NCBI RefSeq assembly: GCF_964656455.1
Contig: NC_135726.1
Span: 7,078,001 to 7,142,000 of the forward strand
DNA: 64,000 nucleotides
Direction of reading: 5' to 3'
Source: Halichoerus grypus
Lineage: Eukaryota; Chordata; Mammalia; Carnivora; Phocidae
The position numbers were made by a program, and so were the translations under genes. The notes beneath the pieces are model-generated. The model was given only the letters and a program-made list of their open reading frames with translations. It was not told the DNA's origin and searched no databases. Numbering within the stretch: the first letter of the stretch is position 1; each line of letters opens with the position of its first letter. Shown here one piece after another: positions 21,916-33,579 of the stretch.

Positions 21916-22130
21916 GGGCGCCTGGGTGGCTCAGATGGTTAAGCATCTGCCTTCGGCTCAGGTCATGATTCCGGGGTCCTGGGATTGAGCCCCACGTCGG
22001 GCTCCTGGCTCAGCGGGGAGCCTGCTTCTCCCTCTCCCTCTGTCTCTCCCCCTGCTCATGCTCTCTGTATCTTTGTATCTCTGTGTCTCAAATGAATAAA
22101 TAAAATCTTTAAAAAAAAAAGAAAAGAAAA
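21916..22130 (+). mobile_element. Can-SINE
   Basis: Full forward copy with exact target duplication GAAACTATATTACC. It lies just downstream of the C16orf46 island. Confidence 0.94.
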
Positions 22131-22979
22131 GAAACTATATTACCAGTGATCAGCATGCCCAAGACAATCTTCAAGACTTATTTAACCACTTCATATGCCT
22201 GAAGCTTAGCTCTGTATTCAGAAACTTCGCTTCCACCATAGCTAAGTGTTTCTATTCATTGATTTCTTCACTCAACACACGTTGTTAAGGATCCACAGGA
22301 CCATCCATCCAGAATTCCAATTGAGACTGCCAGAAGACCATCTTTCCCAGGCTGAAATTCTGACATAGATGCAAGATTCCTTTAAACCTGAAATTTCCAG
22401 GAAGATGGGGGGAGGGTGTAGGGCATAGTGTAGGGCCAGGGAGGTGGCAGGGAGTTTTAAGGGATCATAGCTTGCTTTTGACTTAAATGTCCTGGGTTTT
22501 TTACCTCTCCTGGCCCATCAACATTCCCCCCCCCCCATTAATTACCTGGGAATGTGTCAACCAGGTGTAGGAGTCTAGAGTAAGACATTTGGAATCTGAC
22601 TTTTTATATAAGCAATGACAATTAGGTGGCATGTATGTTACCACTCTTTAGTCTCTGGCAGACATCATTAATCAACCACAGAACTCTTCCCTGCAGTGGC
22701 CAAGTTTTAACATCCTTCTCAACACAACACTCTAGTTGTGTTGGGACTGTTTGGAACCGACAATTTGGAACCTATTCTTCATCCCTAATATAGACAGTAA
22801 ATATTTTAAGAATTAATAGACATAGATGTAAATGTAAATTTCTATAACTCTTGGTAGGAGTCTTTTTAAAAAAAAATGAAGTTTACCTAAATCGATGGAA
22901 TCAAGAATCCTGTAGATGAGATTTATACGCATAGGCCAGATAATTGTATAGTGAGGTGAATTTGCAGCCAGTTGGTAAT

Positions 22980-23600
22980 TAGTAAATGCCCCAGTATAAG
23001 GCATATCCACATGGCATTGTCCTTTACCCTGTCCTCGCCAACATTTTATCAGTGACTTAGATGAAGTTACAGGAGGTATGCCCATCAAATGCAAGTCTTA
23101 AATTGGGAAGGAATGGCCAAACTGTGGGGTGTCAGAGTCAGATTTGCAAGTATCTAAGCAGGTTGGAATGATGGTCCAAAACCAACAAGAGGAAATTTTA
23201 GAAAGATCTGATCCATTCAGAGGTCTATATCTAGTGGGAAAAAAAGAGGAAAAAATTTTTAAAAGAAAATTAACAGCATGTATATGGAGTGAAGAAGACA
23301 GGGATTATTAACAACTCATGTGGAAAAAATGTAGAAGTTATAATTGACCTCCTGCTGAGTGTTAATCAAGATTGGGATATAGCTTTTTAAACATGTAGCA
23401 ATCTTTGTCCAATTAATAGGTGTAGATTTCAGATCAAAGGGAGTCAGATTTCAAAATAGACATTTCTAGCCAGACCACATTTGAAATATTACCCTCATTT
23501 CCAGGTACTATATTTTAAAGACACTGACAGGCAATTGTGCATTCTTAAGATGAGCACATTTGAGATTCTCTTCTGAAGAAATAAAAGCCGTCTTCAGTTA
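22980..23600 (+). mobile_element. Ancient CR1/L3-type LINE fossil
   Basis: The conceptual translation carries a broken reverse-transcriptase tail pattern (FISDLDE near 23045 and a decayed remnant to about 23540), resembling old CR1/L3 LINE copies. Assignment is by resemblance only. Confidence 0.4.
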
Positions 23601-24098
23601 TTTTCAGGATTATCATGTTGCTTTTGGGAGGAACACCAGGAACTGAAGAGCATAAGTTTCAGGGTTGCAGATGTCACACTAATCTTTAGAGCCACCAGCG
23701 GAATGAAACAAGATGCTTGTAAAGTAATGAGCTCTCAGTTATATGATGGTAAAGCTCCATGGAAGTCAAGAAGTGGAATAGCATGACCTATTGATTTACT
23801 TCAAATTTGTAAACTAGGCATAATTTTACTATCAGAAAATATGACTATTATATCCATAGAGATTTCTGCATTTCAACATAAAAGTTAGAATGCATACCAT
23901 TTGTAAGAAATCACATATCCACTCTTTTAGTTGATCTTTGATTGTTTCTTGTATACTTCTATTTCTCATCTCTTACATGAGCCAGAAGACAAGAATGAGC
24001 AATACAACTTGAAGGCATGGTTATTGGAGAAAATTTTTAAATTAAGACTGTTCTTTCCACTAACTGAATTCTTTTTTTTTCTTTTTTTTCTCATTAGG

Positions 24099-24184
24099 AA
24101 AAGACCACCAACATTCCATTTTAGTAGTGGAGCATCTTGATCCAGCTTGAACACCAGTATTCCAGAGAAGCACCTAGCAATCTG
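24099..24184 (+). other. Candidate C16orf46 5' UTR exon
   Basis: A very strong polypyrimidine tract and acceptor (TCTCATTAG) end at 24098, and a plausible donor (CAATCTG|GTATGC) follows 86 nt later. It has no useful coding frame. It may be a non-coding leader exon; this is inferred from splice-site quality and position only. Confidence 0.35.
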
Positions 24185-24334
24185 GTATGCAGTAATCTGG
24201 CCATTTGACTAAGAATACTATGTTTACTGACTTCAGAGATGATTCTTACTTTTTGGTCATAAGGAGTCAATATTTTTCCCACGATCTTCCATTAAATGAA
24301 TTAAGTACTTATAAAATGCAGTATTTATAACAAA

Positions 24335-24425
24335 TATGTAAAGTGCTCATAACAATGCCTGGTGCATAGTAAGGGCTATTATGCAGCTCTTACTTTTATT
24401 ATTTAATATTATCATTACTGGGTTT
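24335..24425 (+). mobile_element. MIR 3' fragment
   Basis: ACAATGCCTGGTGCATAGTA is the MIR 3' motif. Confidence 0.6.
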
Positions 24426-24815
24426 CTTTTGGCACTTTGGAATATAATGTGACTGGAACTTCTCGTGCCCTCACTGGGTCCAACTTCTATTGACTCCAAA
24501 ATAGGGGCTTCCCCAATACTGCATCTTTGGCCTCCACTGTTTGTCTGTCTCGATATAGAGATAATATTGTCTTCCTCTCAGGTTTCACATATTCTCATGA
24601 CATGTGAGAAATAGTTGAAGTTGCTGGAGATGGTTAACCTGACAGAGAGAAGAGTACGTGGGACCTTTTCATCCTTTTCATAGGGCCACTGGGGAGCTGA
24701 GGCAACGGGCCATCTTCGGATCAATGATTCTTCAATCCTTTGCAGTGACAGTGTTTGTAAATAGAATAGCACTTCTGGTTTTTAGCCACTCCTAATATCG
24801 TTTTTTTCCTTTCAG

Positions 24816-24885
24816 ATTTCATTCATTTCCTCTGATGTCATATTGGAAAAGATGAGGATGTCCAAAGATATTTGACCTTCCATAG
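24816..24885 (+). other. Candidate C16orf46 5' UTR exon
   Basis: The acceptor TTTTTTTCCTTTCAG and donor CATAG|GTAAAT are both strong and 70 nt apart. The segment has several short ATG-stop frames and no long frame, so it would be untranslated leader. Transcript data are required to confirm it. Confidence 0.4.
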
Positions 24886-25214
24886 GTAAATGGAATTTTA
24901 TTAGCATCAAAATGCTACTTTAAGCCTATGTGAAAAAGCCAAAATGGTAATTAAACAGATATTGTTATAAAAAGTTATTGATCTCTACCTCAACAGAAAA
25001 TTTAACACGTGGCTTTCTGGCAGGGATCAGGTTAGGGTGAGAGAAAGCAAAGTGTGCGGTCCCCAGTGGCCTCTGTGTCATTACAAGCAAGGAATCCTCA
25101 AGAAGGCACTGGCTGTTCATCAGCATGCAGCTGGACCACTGGAGGTCACTGCCTAGGTCCAGGGATTCATCTCTGCAGCTTGTGGGGTGCCCAGGAGGAG
25201 CCTCTGTCTGTAGG

Positions 25215-25345
25215 AAGGTACTATAATCATGCCCATCTTAGAGATGAGCAGACGGACCCAGAAAAGTAACTTGCCCAAGGTCGTATAGGTACTAATAGGA
25301 TTGGAACCCTGGCTGTTTGGCAATCAAGTCTGTGCTCCTGATCAG
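25215..25345 (-). mobile_element. MIR
   Basis: Reverse core AAGTAACTTGCCCAAGGTCG. Confidence 0.75.
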
Positions 25346-25358
25346 GATGATAACTTCC

Positions 25359-25512
25359 CATGGGTGATTCAGTCGGTTAAGCATCTGACTCTTGATTTCA
25401 GCTCAGGTCTTGATCTCAGGGTCGTGAGTTCACGCCCTGCGTTAGGCTCCATGCTGGGTGTGGAGTCTACTCAAAATAAAAACAAAAACAAAAACAAAAA
25501 ACAAACAAAAAA
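25359..25512 (+). mobile_element. Old short Can-SINE
   Basis: Forward copy of the older subfamily with an AAACAAAAAC-type tail; GGATGATAACTTTCC / GGATGACAACTTTCC flank it. Confidence 0.85.
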
Positions 25513-25639
25513 GGATGACAACTTTCCTAACTCTTTGACTGATTATAAATGCCAAGTTCCATTTTTCAACCTGGAAAAACATGAGTTAAGGACAGATGGT
25601 ATCACCCTCGTCGTCACTGCCGCTGCTGCCGTTAGCAGC

Positions 25640-25990
25640 ACACCTGGCACTAGTGTGCTGGGGCTGCTTTGGTACAGGACCACAGACTGGGTGGCTTAAA
25701 CAACAGATGTGCCGCTTCACAGTTCTGGAAGCTGGAAGTCTGAAATCAAGGTATCGGCAATGTTGGTTTCTTCCAAGGGCCGTGAGGGAAGGATCTGCTC
25801 TAGGTCCCTCTCTGTGGCTTGCAGTCTTCTCCCTGGGCCTCTTCACATGGCCTCCCTCTCTGCGTGTCTGTGTCCATTTTCATAAGGACTCAGTCATCCA
25901 GGGTGGATTAGGTTGAGCAGACCGACCTAACCTAGGACACATGCTCCCCAGCCTCGACCGGTATCCAGAGTTGCCAGGAAGGAAAAGGAG
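25640..25990 (-). mobile_element. MLT1-type ERVL-MaLR LTR
   Basis: Reverse copy with the typical TTCTGGAAGCTGGAAGTCTG and CATAAGGACTCAGTCATCCA sections. A non-coding LTR remnant. Confidence 0.65.
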
Positions 25991-26377
25991 GGAAAGTGGC
26001 CAGGTAACACATGCCCACCACACTTCCCATGGCGTTAGCACAGTAGCATCTGGACTTTTTTGGAATGGACAGCAGGGGTGCTTAAACCTACATTCCTTGC
26101 CGCACTCTACCCCATGATGAAGGATAGAGCCTCTGCTAACATCCTCCTATCCTCTTTTCTTCAATCCCAACTTTGCTCTTTAATTAAATCCATTAGTCTT
26201 TCCGATTAGCCATATCTTTTATTACATCAATATCCGGCAATGGATGGTTTTGTAATATTTCTTCCAGTCTATTCTGGAATGTGTCTTGATGTTATTTTGC
26301 CTGAGTTATTGATTCAGTTTTTAAGAAATGAATATTACAAACTAAGTTCAGCCCGCATTTCATGCTACAGGAAGAAG

Positions 26378-26431
26378 ATGTTAAAAACCTTCAGCCACAA
26401 TCACAGTAATGGATCTCTGTCAGAAAAATGA
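26378..26431 (+). other. Possible uORF overlapping the C16orf46 start
   Basis: ATG at 26378 (A at -3) opens a 17-codon frame that is +1 to the main frame and stops with TGA at 26429-26431, past the main ATG at 26409. It matters only if the mRNA includes 26371-26408, as the CATGCTACAG acceptor would give. Confidence 0.4.
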
Positions 26432-26618
26432 GACTGAGTTAGAAAATAGTGAAAATAAGGAAATTCAAAGCCCAGAAGAAACGGAATTAACCTATACTTG
26501 CCCAGATGAAAGAAGTGAAAAGAATCATGTTTGTTGTCTTCTCAATATCAGTGACATTACGCTTGAACAAGATAAAAGGGCCAGCGAATTTGTCATCGGA
26601 ACTGGATGGGAAGAAGCT
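26409..26618 (+). CDS. C16orf46: C16orf46 first coding exon
   Basis: Codes residues 1-70, acidic and polar (ENSENKEIQSPEETELTYTC). A possible acceptor (CATGCTACAG) ends at 26370; its pyrimidine tract is weak, so the 5' border of this exon is uncertain. The donor GAAGCT|GTGAGTAT is strong. Confidence 0.93.
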
Positions 26619-29600
26619 GTGAGTATCTCCTTGACTGAGTGCCTCATGTGTCTGTGTTTTGATGTGAGCCTTTCCTTTTACTTTTGCCAAAAATAGTTAT
26701 TACTAAAAATGTATAAGCAATGAAATACAGAAAACTTAGGAACAGAGGTAAAATATAAGTAATGGTAAGAGCGGTACCTTTCTTTGGGTATTTTTGGCCA
26801 GTTAGCGTTGGCAAGCACAGGACTAAATGCTTCACATACATCAATTCATTCAACCTCTCAACAGCCCTATGAGGCAGGTATTATGAACAGCCTCAGTTTT
26901 CAGACAAGGAAAACGAGGCACCCAAAAGGTGAAAGAGTGTGCCAAACATCACCCAGCCGGAGGCCAAGGCAGGGCTTGAATCCAGCTCTTCTGGACTCCA
27001 GAACCCAAGCTCCTTAACTGCTGTGCTAAGCTCCCCAAGAGACCTGGGATTTCTGTCCTAGTGGTTCCACTCAGAACCCCAGGGGTTTATTCTTAAACGA
27101 TTCTTGGAATCGATAATGGAATCCTAAATTTAGAACTGTTAGGAAATTTGGTCTAATACAGTGATTCTTAGGTGATGCTTGGCAATGTCACACAACTGGG
27201 GGTGAGGGGAAGGGGGTGCTACTGGCATCTACTGGATGGAGGCCAGAGGTGCTACTCCACATCCTACAGTGCCCAGGACGGCCCCCACCACAAGGAATGA
27301 CCCAGCCCAGTCTTAGTTCAGGGCTGCTATAACAGAATACCATAGACTGGGGGCATACGCAACAGACATTTATTTCTCACAGTCTGGAGGGTGGATATCC
27401 GAGATCAGGGTGCCAGCATGGTTGGGTTCTGGTGGGGGAACCTCCTCCTGTTTTGTGCTCACAAGGCCCTCCTTCGTGGTGCAAGTAGATCTCTCATATC
27501 CTCTTATAAGGGCACTAATCCCATTTTGAGGGCCCCACCCTCTTGACTTCATTAACCCTAATAACCTCCAAAGGCCCCCACCTCCGAATACTATCACTTT
27601 GGGGATTCGGGCTTCAACAGAGGAATTTGGGGGAACACAGTCATGCAATCCATAACATGCCCTAAATGTCAGTAGTGTTGAGGTTGAGGAATCCTGATCT
27701 AATTGGTTTATTTTATAAATATGGAAACTGAGGCCAAGATGTGGCAGAGCCACTCCCCCAAGTCCACTTGACAGTTGAAGAAGGAGTCGTGTCTTCAGGA
27801 CCCTCCTCTTGTACTCTCTCTGTGGCACCGCCCCACCCCCACGTGGTGTACACACAGGCTCATGCCCACTAAGGCAGGGTTACAGACAATTCTATTTGAG
27901 GATTTGAAACTTTCCAATTTAGAAGGTTCAGTTTACTATTGAAAGTAATGACTTTGAAATGTGTCTATCCAAGGGCTGTTGGAAAAGATTTTCTATTAAT
28001 TGGAAGAAATGCCACATGTGCCCCATGCTGAGAGTATGTTTGCCTCTCACAGTCTGTCGAGGATGATCGAGCCACACCACCTCCTCCTCCCTGCTGCCCA
28101 TTGCTCTTCACTCCCTGCGCACCAGCCCTCCCTGGCTTCTCAGGCGGCCTTGTCCCAGGAGGGGTGTCAGAGGCCTGTCCCACCAGAGCCAGCTTCCGGC
28201 CCTGGCTTGTGTCCCTTTGATACTTCCTGTACTGGTGCCAGGGACCCGTGGGCCAGCATTTAAATGAGGACAGAGAACACTTTGCTGGCAGCAATTAGTG
28301 AGAGTTGCCTGTTTGCAGAGCCAAGGGACCTCTCAGGATGGGGTGCCTCAGGGCTGTACATTTTTGACCCAGACCAACCCAACCAGCATTTAGCTTACCT
28401 GTGACAGCCCACCTGTGAGAATCAAAAGACCCAGGTGTCATTGACCCCCATCTCTGGACTTGGATCCCCTGCCAGGCCACCGGAACACCCTATCCTCTAT
28501 AGATCCTTTATAGCAGCTTCAACCCAAGGCTCACCTGGGGTGTTTTTAAAACCACCCACCCAGGTCCATCTTGTGAGTATTGGCTTAGTAGGTTGCTGTG
28601 GGGCTCAGGAATCTGGATTTTTAGGCAGCAGCTCAGATGACTCTTAGGGTCAAGCAAGTAGAGAACATTTGCTGATTCATCAGATGCACCTGTTTAATAG
28701 ATTAAATAGAACATCTGTAAACATCTGTAGAAAGATTAAAGTCCCAGAATTTAGGTTTCCCTCAATAAGTATCCAGCTGAGTAAAAGTTGGCATGCTACA
28801 TAAACATAGCCAGGAGACAAATCCCCCTTGTCTGGCTGGAGGAGGATGGTGGGGAGGGTGCAGGAGGGGTGTATGGGGGTGTGGGACTGGTCTCATTCCA
28901 GCTGAAACCACCTTCGATAGAGAGGCCAGTTAGCCTGAGGATCTGTTAGCTAATGTGTTGGGACCCTTCTCTGCAAAAGCTGGAAAGTCACCTGGGCAGT
29001 CAGGGTCGAGAGCAGTGAGGTCTGAAGCAAGCAATATGGTCCTCTTGAAGACCCAGTGCCAACTCAGCAGCACATGAAGGGACAGGGTTCCAGAACAGAA
29101 GCCAGAAGAGTAGGCTGGGAGAGTTGTCCTTAGGCTGTCTCAAGAGTGCAGCTCAGGGCAGCGACCTTACAGCCCTCATATATAATTGCCATCTAAGAAT
29201 TAGGACTTAACTATGCAAAAGAAAATGGGGTTTTTTGGTTGGAATATATTTGAGGTATCAGCACGGCTTTGGTAAGGGCTAGGACTTCGGAGTAAGAAAG
29301 GTCAGGTTCATATTCACCACTTACAGGCAGCTAACCTCGGGGAGGGCTCCTGTCCCATCGCTCCAAATTCCTCATCTGTAAATTCTGGCCAGAGGGCTGT
29401 ACGAGGAGGACAGGAACGCCTGATTCAGTGTCAGGCACTTACTAGACTTTTTGAAAAAGTGATGCTTTGGGGCGCCTGGGTGGCTCAGTTGGTTAAGCCT
29501 CTGCCTTCAGCTCAGGTCATGATCCCAGGGTCCTGGGATCGAGCTCCGCATCGGGCTCCCTGCTCAGTGCGGAGCCTGCTTCTCCCTCTCCCTCTATCTA

Positions 29601-31719
29601 CTGCTCTGCCTACTTGAGCTCTCTCTGTGAAATAAATAAATAAAACTTTAAAAAAAAAAGAAAGAAAAAGTGATGCTTCACACTTCGGAATTTGGGGAGC
29701 TGAGCACATGCAGTGAGAGGGTGCAGAGGTCAGGAGGGAACAATGATAAAGGGATGTTTTTGTGCAAGATGACCAGAGGCTGGCTCCTCACAGCCTCTCC
29801 TTGTCCCCTGCGTGGGAATGCACAGACCTTCTGAATGTGGCAGAACTTGCCATTGGCGGTGATAACGTTTGGAACGGCAGTTTCCACCTCTGTATGCTGG
29901 GCATCAGAATACCTGAATTATAGTGCTGTGGCGTGGGTTAAATGAGCCAACACCAATGCCAATGGATCCTTAGCTCAGTGCCTGGAACATAGTAAAAGCA
30001 TGGAAACTATGTTTGCTTTTTTTTTTTTTTTTTTACACATAAGTTTGCCAGATTTAGCAAATGAAGATACAGGATGCCCGGTTAAATTTGAATTTTGGTA
30101 AACAGTACCTAATATGTTTAGTGTTAAGTATGTCTCAGATGTGGTCCTGATTTTTATCTGGCAACTCTATTTAACGGTGACATTTGTGGCAAGCTCAGCC
30201 AGGGGACTCTGGGCATGGACGGATTGCGGGGGTTGGGGGCGGGTGGTGCAGGGGTGCTGGGGAGTACCCTGACTCCGGGACCTGCCTCTGCTCATCGTCT
30301 CTCCCTCCAGCCCCTCCACACAGCAGTCTCCTGGGGTTTGGTAACAGAGCCTGGTGGTCTGAGAGAGCCTGGTAGGGAGACAAGTACAAATAGTTCTGAT
30401 TTTATTTTAAGAGTCCTGACTTTATTTTGATGTTTATCTGAAAACATATAGAGTCAGCACATTCAAGATGGCCATGTTCAGATATTTTTGCTTAGTCTTT
30501 TAGTATTAAATCCAGTTGCTAGTATTTCAGATTAACAAATACTGTTACAAATGTTATTACTTAGTATGAGGCTAAAATAGTGTTAAGATTAAAAAAAAAA
30601 AGGTGAGTCAATTTTAAGAAATATATCGGTTCAGATAGGATGGCCAAAATGGGGGTGTGGCCACAGCTGGCCAGCTAGAGTTTGAGCAGCTCTGCCAGGA
30701 GTAACATGCTGCTTTATTTGCAGGTCCAAGGCTGGGGAAGGACTTCTCCAACTGCCTGCATCTGGCCCAGGAAGAAGCTTAAAAAGGCGAGGGTGGGAGA
30801 AAGTACCAGCAGCTGCTTACTCTGTGGCAGTCTCTCCCAAGGGAGCGCTGAGGCCAGGCCTCAGGCCCAGGCGGAGAAGTTGGGGTCGGGGGCTCCGGCT
30901 GAGGTGGGTCCGGAGAAGGATCAAGGCAGCCCCTCCCAGACTCAGGGGACCCCTCCGGGCCCCACCGCTGCCTCCAGGGAGATTAGCAAGATCTGCTTTC
31001 CCCCCTATGGTCAGGGAGAGAAAAAAAGTCTGCAAATAAAGGAGTTTATTTGGTGCAAGGAAGACTGGGCCACCCCCGAGGCTCTTAGGGGCAAGGACCC
31101 CAGAAGCCCCAGCAGAGGTCCCTCCATCTCAGACTCCTTGACTTCCAGGGCCCTTTTAGTTCTACCTCCCCTGAAGGCTTCACCCCCAAACGGCTTGGAT
31201 GTTCTGGGTAAGAAGAGTAAGAACTTCTTCTTGCAGCCAGAAGAGAAGGTGCTGAGTGTGGAAAAGGATGAGTGTGTGGCTTGTGCATATGGATTGAAAA
31301 CAGTTGACGGGAAAGGTGAAAAGAGACCCATTGAGCTGGCCAAGCACCCCAAGGGCAATGACGCACTGCCTTTCCCTCCCCGGGTGGCCCCGACATCCCT
31401 GCTGGCCGATCCGGAGCGGTGCTGCCTGCACTGGTCCCTCCTGCCTGAGAAAAACCCGACGTACCCTCCCAACCCCAGCAATGTGCGCTATCTCGCCACT
31501 GTGCAGCTTTTGCAGAAACACGGAGTGCAAAACTACAAAGCCAAATTCAAAGCCAGGGAGCCAAGACCTCCCGTCAACACCCAAAAGCGCATTCTCACGG
31601 AGGCCAAGCAGGAACACAGGCCCCAAAATTTGGAGACCAAAGTGTTCCCGAGAACTCTCTTGCCATCCCTCACCGTGAGCAGAGTTGTTATTCCTGTCTC
31701 CACTCACAGACTGCTCTGA
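26409..31719 (+). CDS. C16orf46: C16orf46 orthologue, uncharacterised protein (2 coding exons)
   Basis: Seen: exon 26409-26618 (70 codons, MDLCQKNETE to GTGWEEA, donor GCT|GTGAGT) joins in phase 0 to 30724-31719 (acceptor TATTTGCAG|GTCCAA, 331 codons plus TGA), giving 401 aa. The human protein is about 395 aa and shares the start, the VQGWGRTSP junction, KKSLQIKEFIWC, SRALLVLPPLKAS, EEKVL.VEKD, LHWSLLPEKN and the end VSRVVIPVSTHRLL. It is Pro/Ser/Lys-rich, with no signal peptide, membrane segment or catalytic motif seen, and is probably largely disordered. Known: no established function. Neighbours: tandem behind GCSH and convergent with ATMIN. The start context is good (G at -3, G at +4), but an out-of-frame upstream ATG may overlap it. 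The promoter X-box hints at expression in ciliated cells, which is inference. Confidence 0.95.
26820..27030 (-). mobile_element. MIR
   Basis: Near full length reverse copy: CCCTATGAGGCAGGTATTAT to GCTCCTTAACTGCTGTGCTA. It lies just after the first C16orf46 coding exon. Confidence 0.8.
27170..27311. mobile_element. hAT-Charlie-type DNA transposon remnant
   Basis: Begins CAGTGATTCTTAGG, like a Charlie terminal repeat, and contains the TACTGGCATCTACTGGATGG segment of a common MER element. It directly abuts the MLT1 LTR. Confidence 0.5.
27312..27659 (-). mobile_element. MLT1-type ERVL-MaLR LTR
   Basis: Reverse copy; read on the minus strand it runs TGTTATGGATTGCATGACTG through a GTTATTAGGGTTAATGAAGT section, the classic MLT1 order. 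It lies in the C16orf46 intron. Confidence 0.8.
28515..28665. mobile_element. hAT-Charlie MER-like remnant
   Basis: Contains GCTCACCTGGGGTGTTTTTA and GGAATCTGGATTTTTAGGCA, resembling MER5/MER58-type elements. The family call is tentative. Confidence 0.4.
29300..29445 (+). mobile_element. MIR
   Basis: CCTCATCTGTAAATTCTGGC core and AGTGTCAGGCACTTACTAG end. Confidence 0.6.
29469..29662 (+). mobile_element. Can-SINE
   Basis: Forward copy in the C16orf46 intron; GAAAAAGTGATGCTT is duplicated on both sides. Confidence 0.93.
29935..30000 (+). mobile_element. MIR 3' fragment
   Basis: CAGTGCCTGGAACATAGTAA. Confidence 0.6.
30040..30178. repeat. Interspersed repeat, family uncertain
   Basis: TTTGCCAGATTTAGCAAATG at one end and TTTTTATCTGGCAACTCTAT at the other form imperfect inverted ends, as in small palindromic DNA transposons. 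The family is not recognised with certainty. Confidence 0.4.
30724..31719 (+). CDS. C16orf46: C16orf46 second coding exon (bulk of protein)
   Basis: A single 996-nt exon codes residues 71-401. The frame is open further upstream to about 30682, but the acceptor TATTTGCAG at 30715-30723 and the conserved V-Q-G-W-G junction set the border. TGA is at 31717-31719. Confidence 0.95.
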   Translation, partial: VQGWGRTSPTACIWPRKKLKKARVGESTSSCLLCGSLSQGSAEARPQAQAEKLGSGAPAEVGPEKDQGSPSQTQGTPPGPTAASREISKICFPPYGQGEKKSLQIKEFIWCKEDWATPEALRGKDPRSPSRGPSISDSLTSRALLVLPPLKASPPNGLDVLGKKSKNFFLQPEEKVLSVEKDECVACAYGLKTVDGKGEKRPIELAKHPKGNDALPFPPRVAPTSLLADPERCCLHWSLLPEKNPTYPPNPSNVRYLATVQLLQKHGVQNYKAKFKAREPRPPVNTQKRILTEAKQEHRPQNLETKVFPRTLLPSLTVSRVVIPVSTHRLL

Positions 31720-32300
31720 GTTGCTATAATAGAATTCCCTGGGAATAAGCACTGTTTGAATTCATTCACCCTCTTCCTGTCTCTCTCTCCTACCCCATCC
31801 CAGCCTTTCTTCCTTTCTTCTCTTCTGCCATACTCTTCCCGCCCACCCGCCCTTCCCTTGTCCTTTTTTTGCAGTAGAACCAGAGGAAATTGAACCTCAT
31901 GGTATGGGTTTTGATTTATTCTCAAAACCCCCATATTTATGTGTCACCTGCTTCTGTTGCTCAGCCATTTACGAAATGCAGACTGGTAATGCCAGTCTCA
32001 GCCTCTGCCTGCCTTATCTCTCTACTCCCCTTAGAAGCCAAGTGGATGGTGGGGACTCTGAAGGGCCTCCCTCAGTGATGCCCACGGCAGCCCCGAGCCA
32101 ACTGGCAGGGGCTCTTGCTGCCCCACCCCCATGCCTTAACCTGAGTGTAAGGGCTTGTTTAGATCAAATTGTTTCCTGATCTTTTGAACCAGGCAAGTAT
32201 CTATCTGTTGATTTATTTTCTCTTGCAACAAAGATCTGGAACATTGCTTTAATAGGTAACTCCAGCCTGTGTCCAAATAAATATCCTTGTGTCCAAGGTG
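31720..32300 (+). other. C16orf46: C16orf46 3' UTR, likely poly(A) site
   Basis: The first AATAAA after the stop is at 32276-32281 in a T/G-rich setting, giving a 3' UTR near 0.6 kb. A second AATAAA at 33203-33208 is an alternative. The choice is inferred. Confidence 0.5.
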
Positions 32301-33382
32301 TCATATCCTTATATCCATGGATATATCATATCCACTCCATGCTGCGTATCCCAGGGTTTTCATATACTTATGTTATAGCCTCGTGCTAGTCTCCATGTCT
32401 GCAAAAGTTTTAGCCACAGATCTATAAAGTCCATCTTGGGAAGCAGGTTAAGAATAATTATTTGAAAAAAAATGTCACTGTGATTATAATTGTCACCCCA
32501 CATGCTTCCTCCAGGCTTACCTTGCATCTAATATTTGGGAACTCACAACCCCAAACAGACTCTTACAGAATAGGGATTTACTTTCTCCCTTCTGTCCGCC
32601 TTCTTCCCTCATTTTACCCCAATGCATATTTCCTGAAGTTGTATATAAATTAAACATTTGTAAATGAGTTATATTTTAAGTGCCAAGTGACAATGCTATG
32701 TAGAGAAATGCTCTGAAAAACCATTTTGTAATATGAATAACCATTTAGCTGCTCTGTAATTACATAGTTTGCATTTGCTTAAGGTAGGTTGTACTTGAAC
32801 TCTGGACTTTCTGTCCCCTAAATAATGGGTAGACAGATTATATGACTGTATTTGTAAACATCTGCTTTTCACAATTGGTCTTTGTAATGTCTTTTCTCTT
32901 CGTTTAGGTTTTTTATTGTTTTGTGATTTCTATTTACAAAACACCAGAAATGCAGAAATGATTATAGTACAACTGTCATTAAAAGGTGTATTTTGCCTAC
33001 TGAGGTTGGACACTTTTTTATAGTCTAGAAACAATTTAGGTTCTGCCTACCTCTTCTCTGAATGAACAAACCATCTGGATTTTGCCCCCAAGAAACTCTG
33101 ATTTCCCAGTGTCTGGAGCATGAGGTGTTGGATCTTGTGCTCCGTGAGGACCCTCCAGCTCTAGCCTGCCCACCTAAGTCAGTGGTTCTTCAAGCCCTCT
33201 CTAATAAACAGCAAGATCATGACTAAACTCAGTATGTAAAACAGGCAAGAGTGCTGATTAGGAGGGAAGCGCATCTACCAGCATGAGCCAGGGATAGAGC
33301 CCACCAACTCAGCCCAGGGGTGCTTACATTTTGAGATCTTGAGGCAGTCTGAAAACACTAAGTTAAAACAAAAAAAAAAATT

Positions 33383-33411
33383 TTTTTTAAGATTTTATTT
33401 ATTTATTCATA

Positions 33412-33460
<49 letters not shown>

Positions 33461-33569
33461 CAGGCTCCCCACTCAGCAGGGAGCCCGATGCGGGACTCGA
33501 TCCCAGGACCCTGGGATCATGACCTGAGCCGAAGGCAGACGCTTAACCATCTGAGCCACCCAGGCACCC
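33383..33569 (-). mobile_element. Can-SINE with GA expansion
   Basis: Reverse copy whose GA-rich body has expanded to a pure (GA)n run at about 33417-33460. It sits next to a second reverse copy. Confidence 0.9.
33414..33460. repeat. (GA)n microsatellite
   Basis: About 22 GA units in a row inside a SINE; probably length-variable. Confidence 0.95.
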
Positions 33570-33579
33570 AAAACAAAAA

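Noticed and set aside
30682..30723. ATG upstream of the second C16orf46 exon, which would allow a one-exon gene
   Set aside because: The conserved V-Q-G-W-G junction and a good acceptor place the exon start at 30724; the ATG is intronic.
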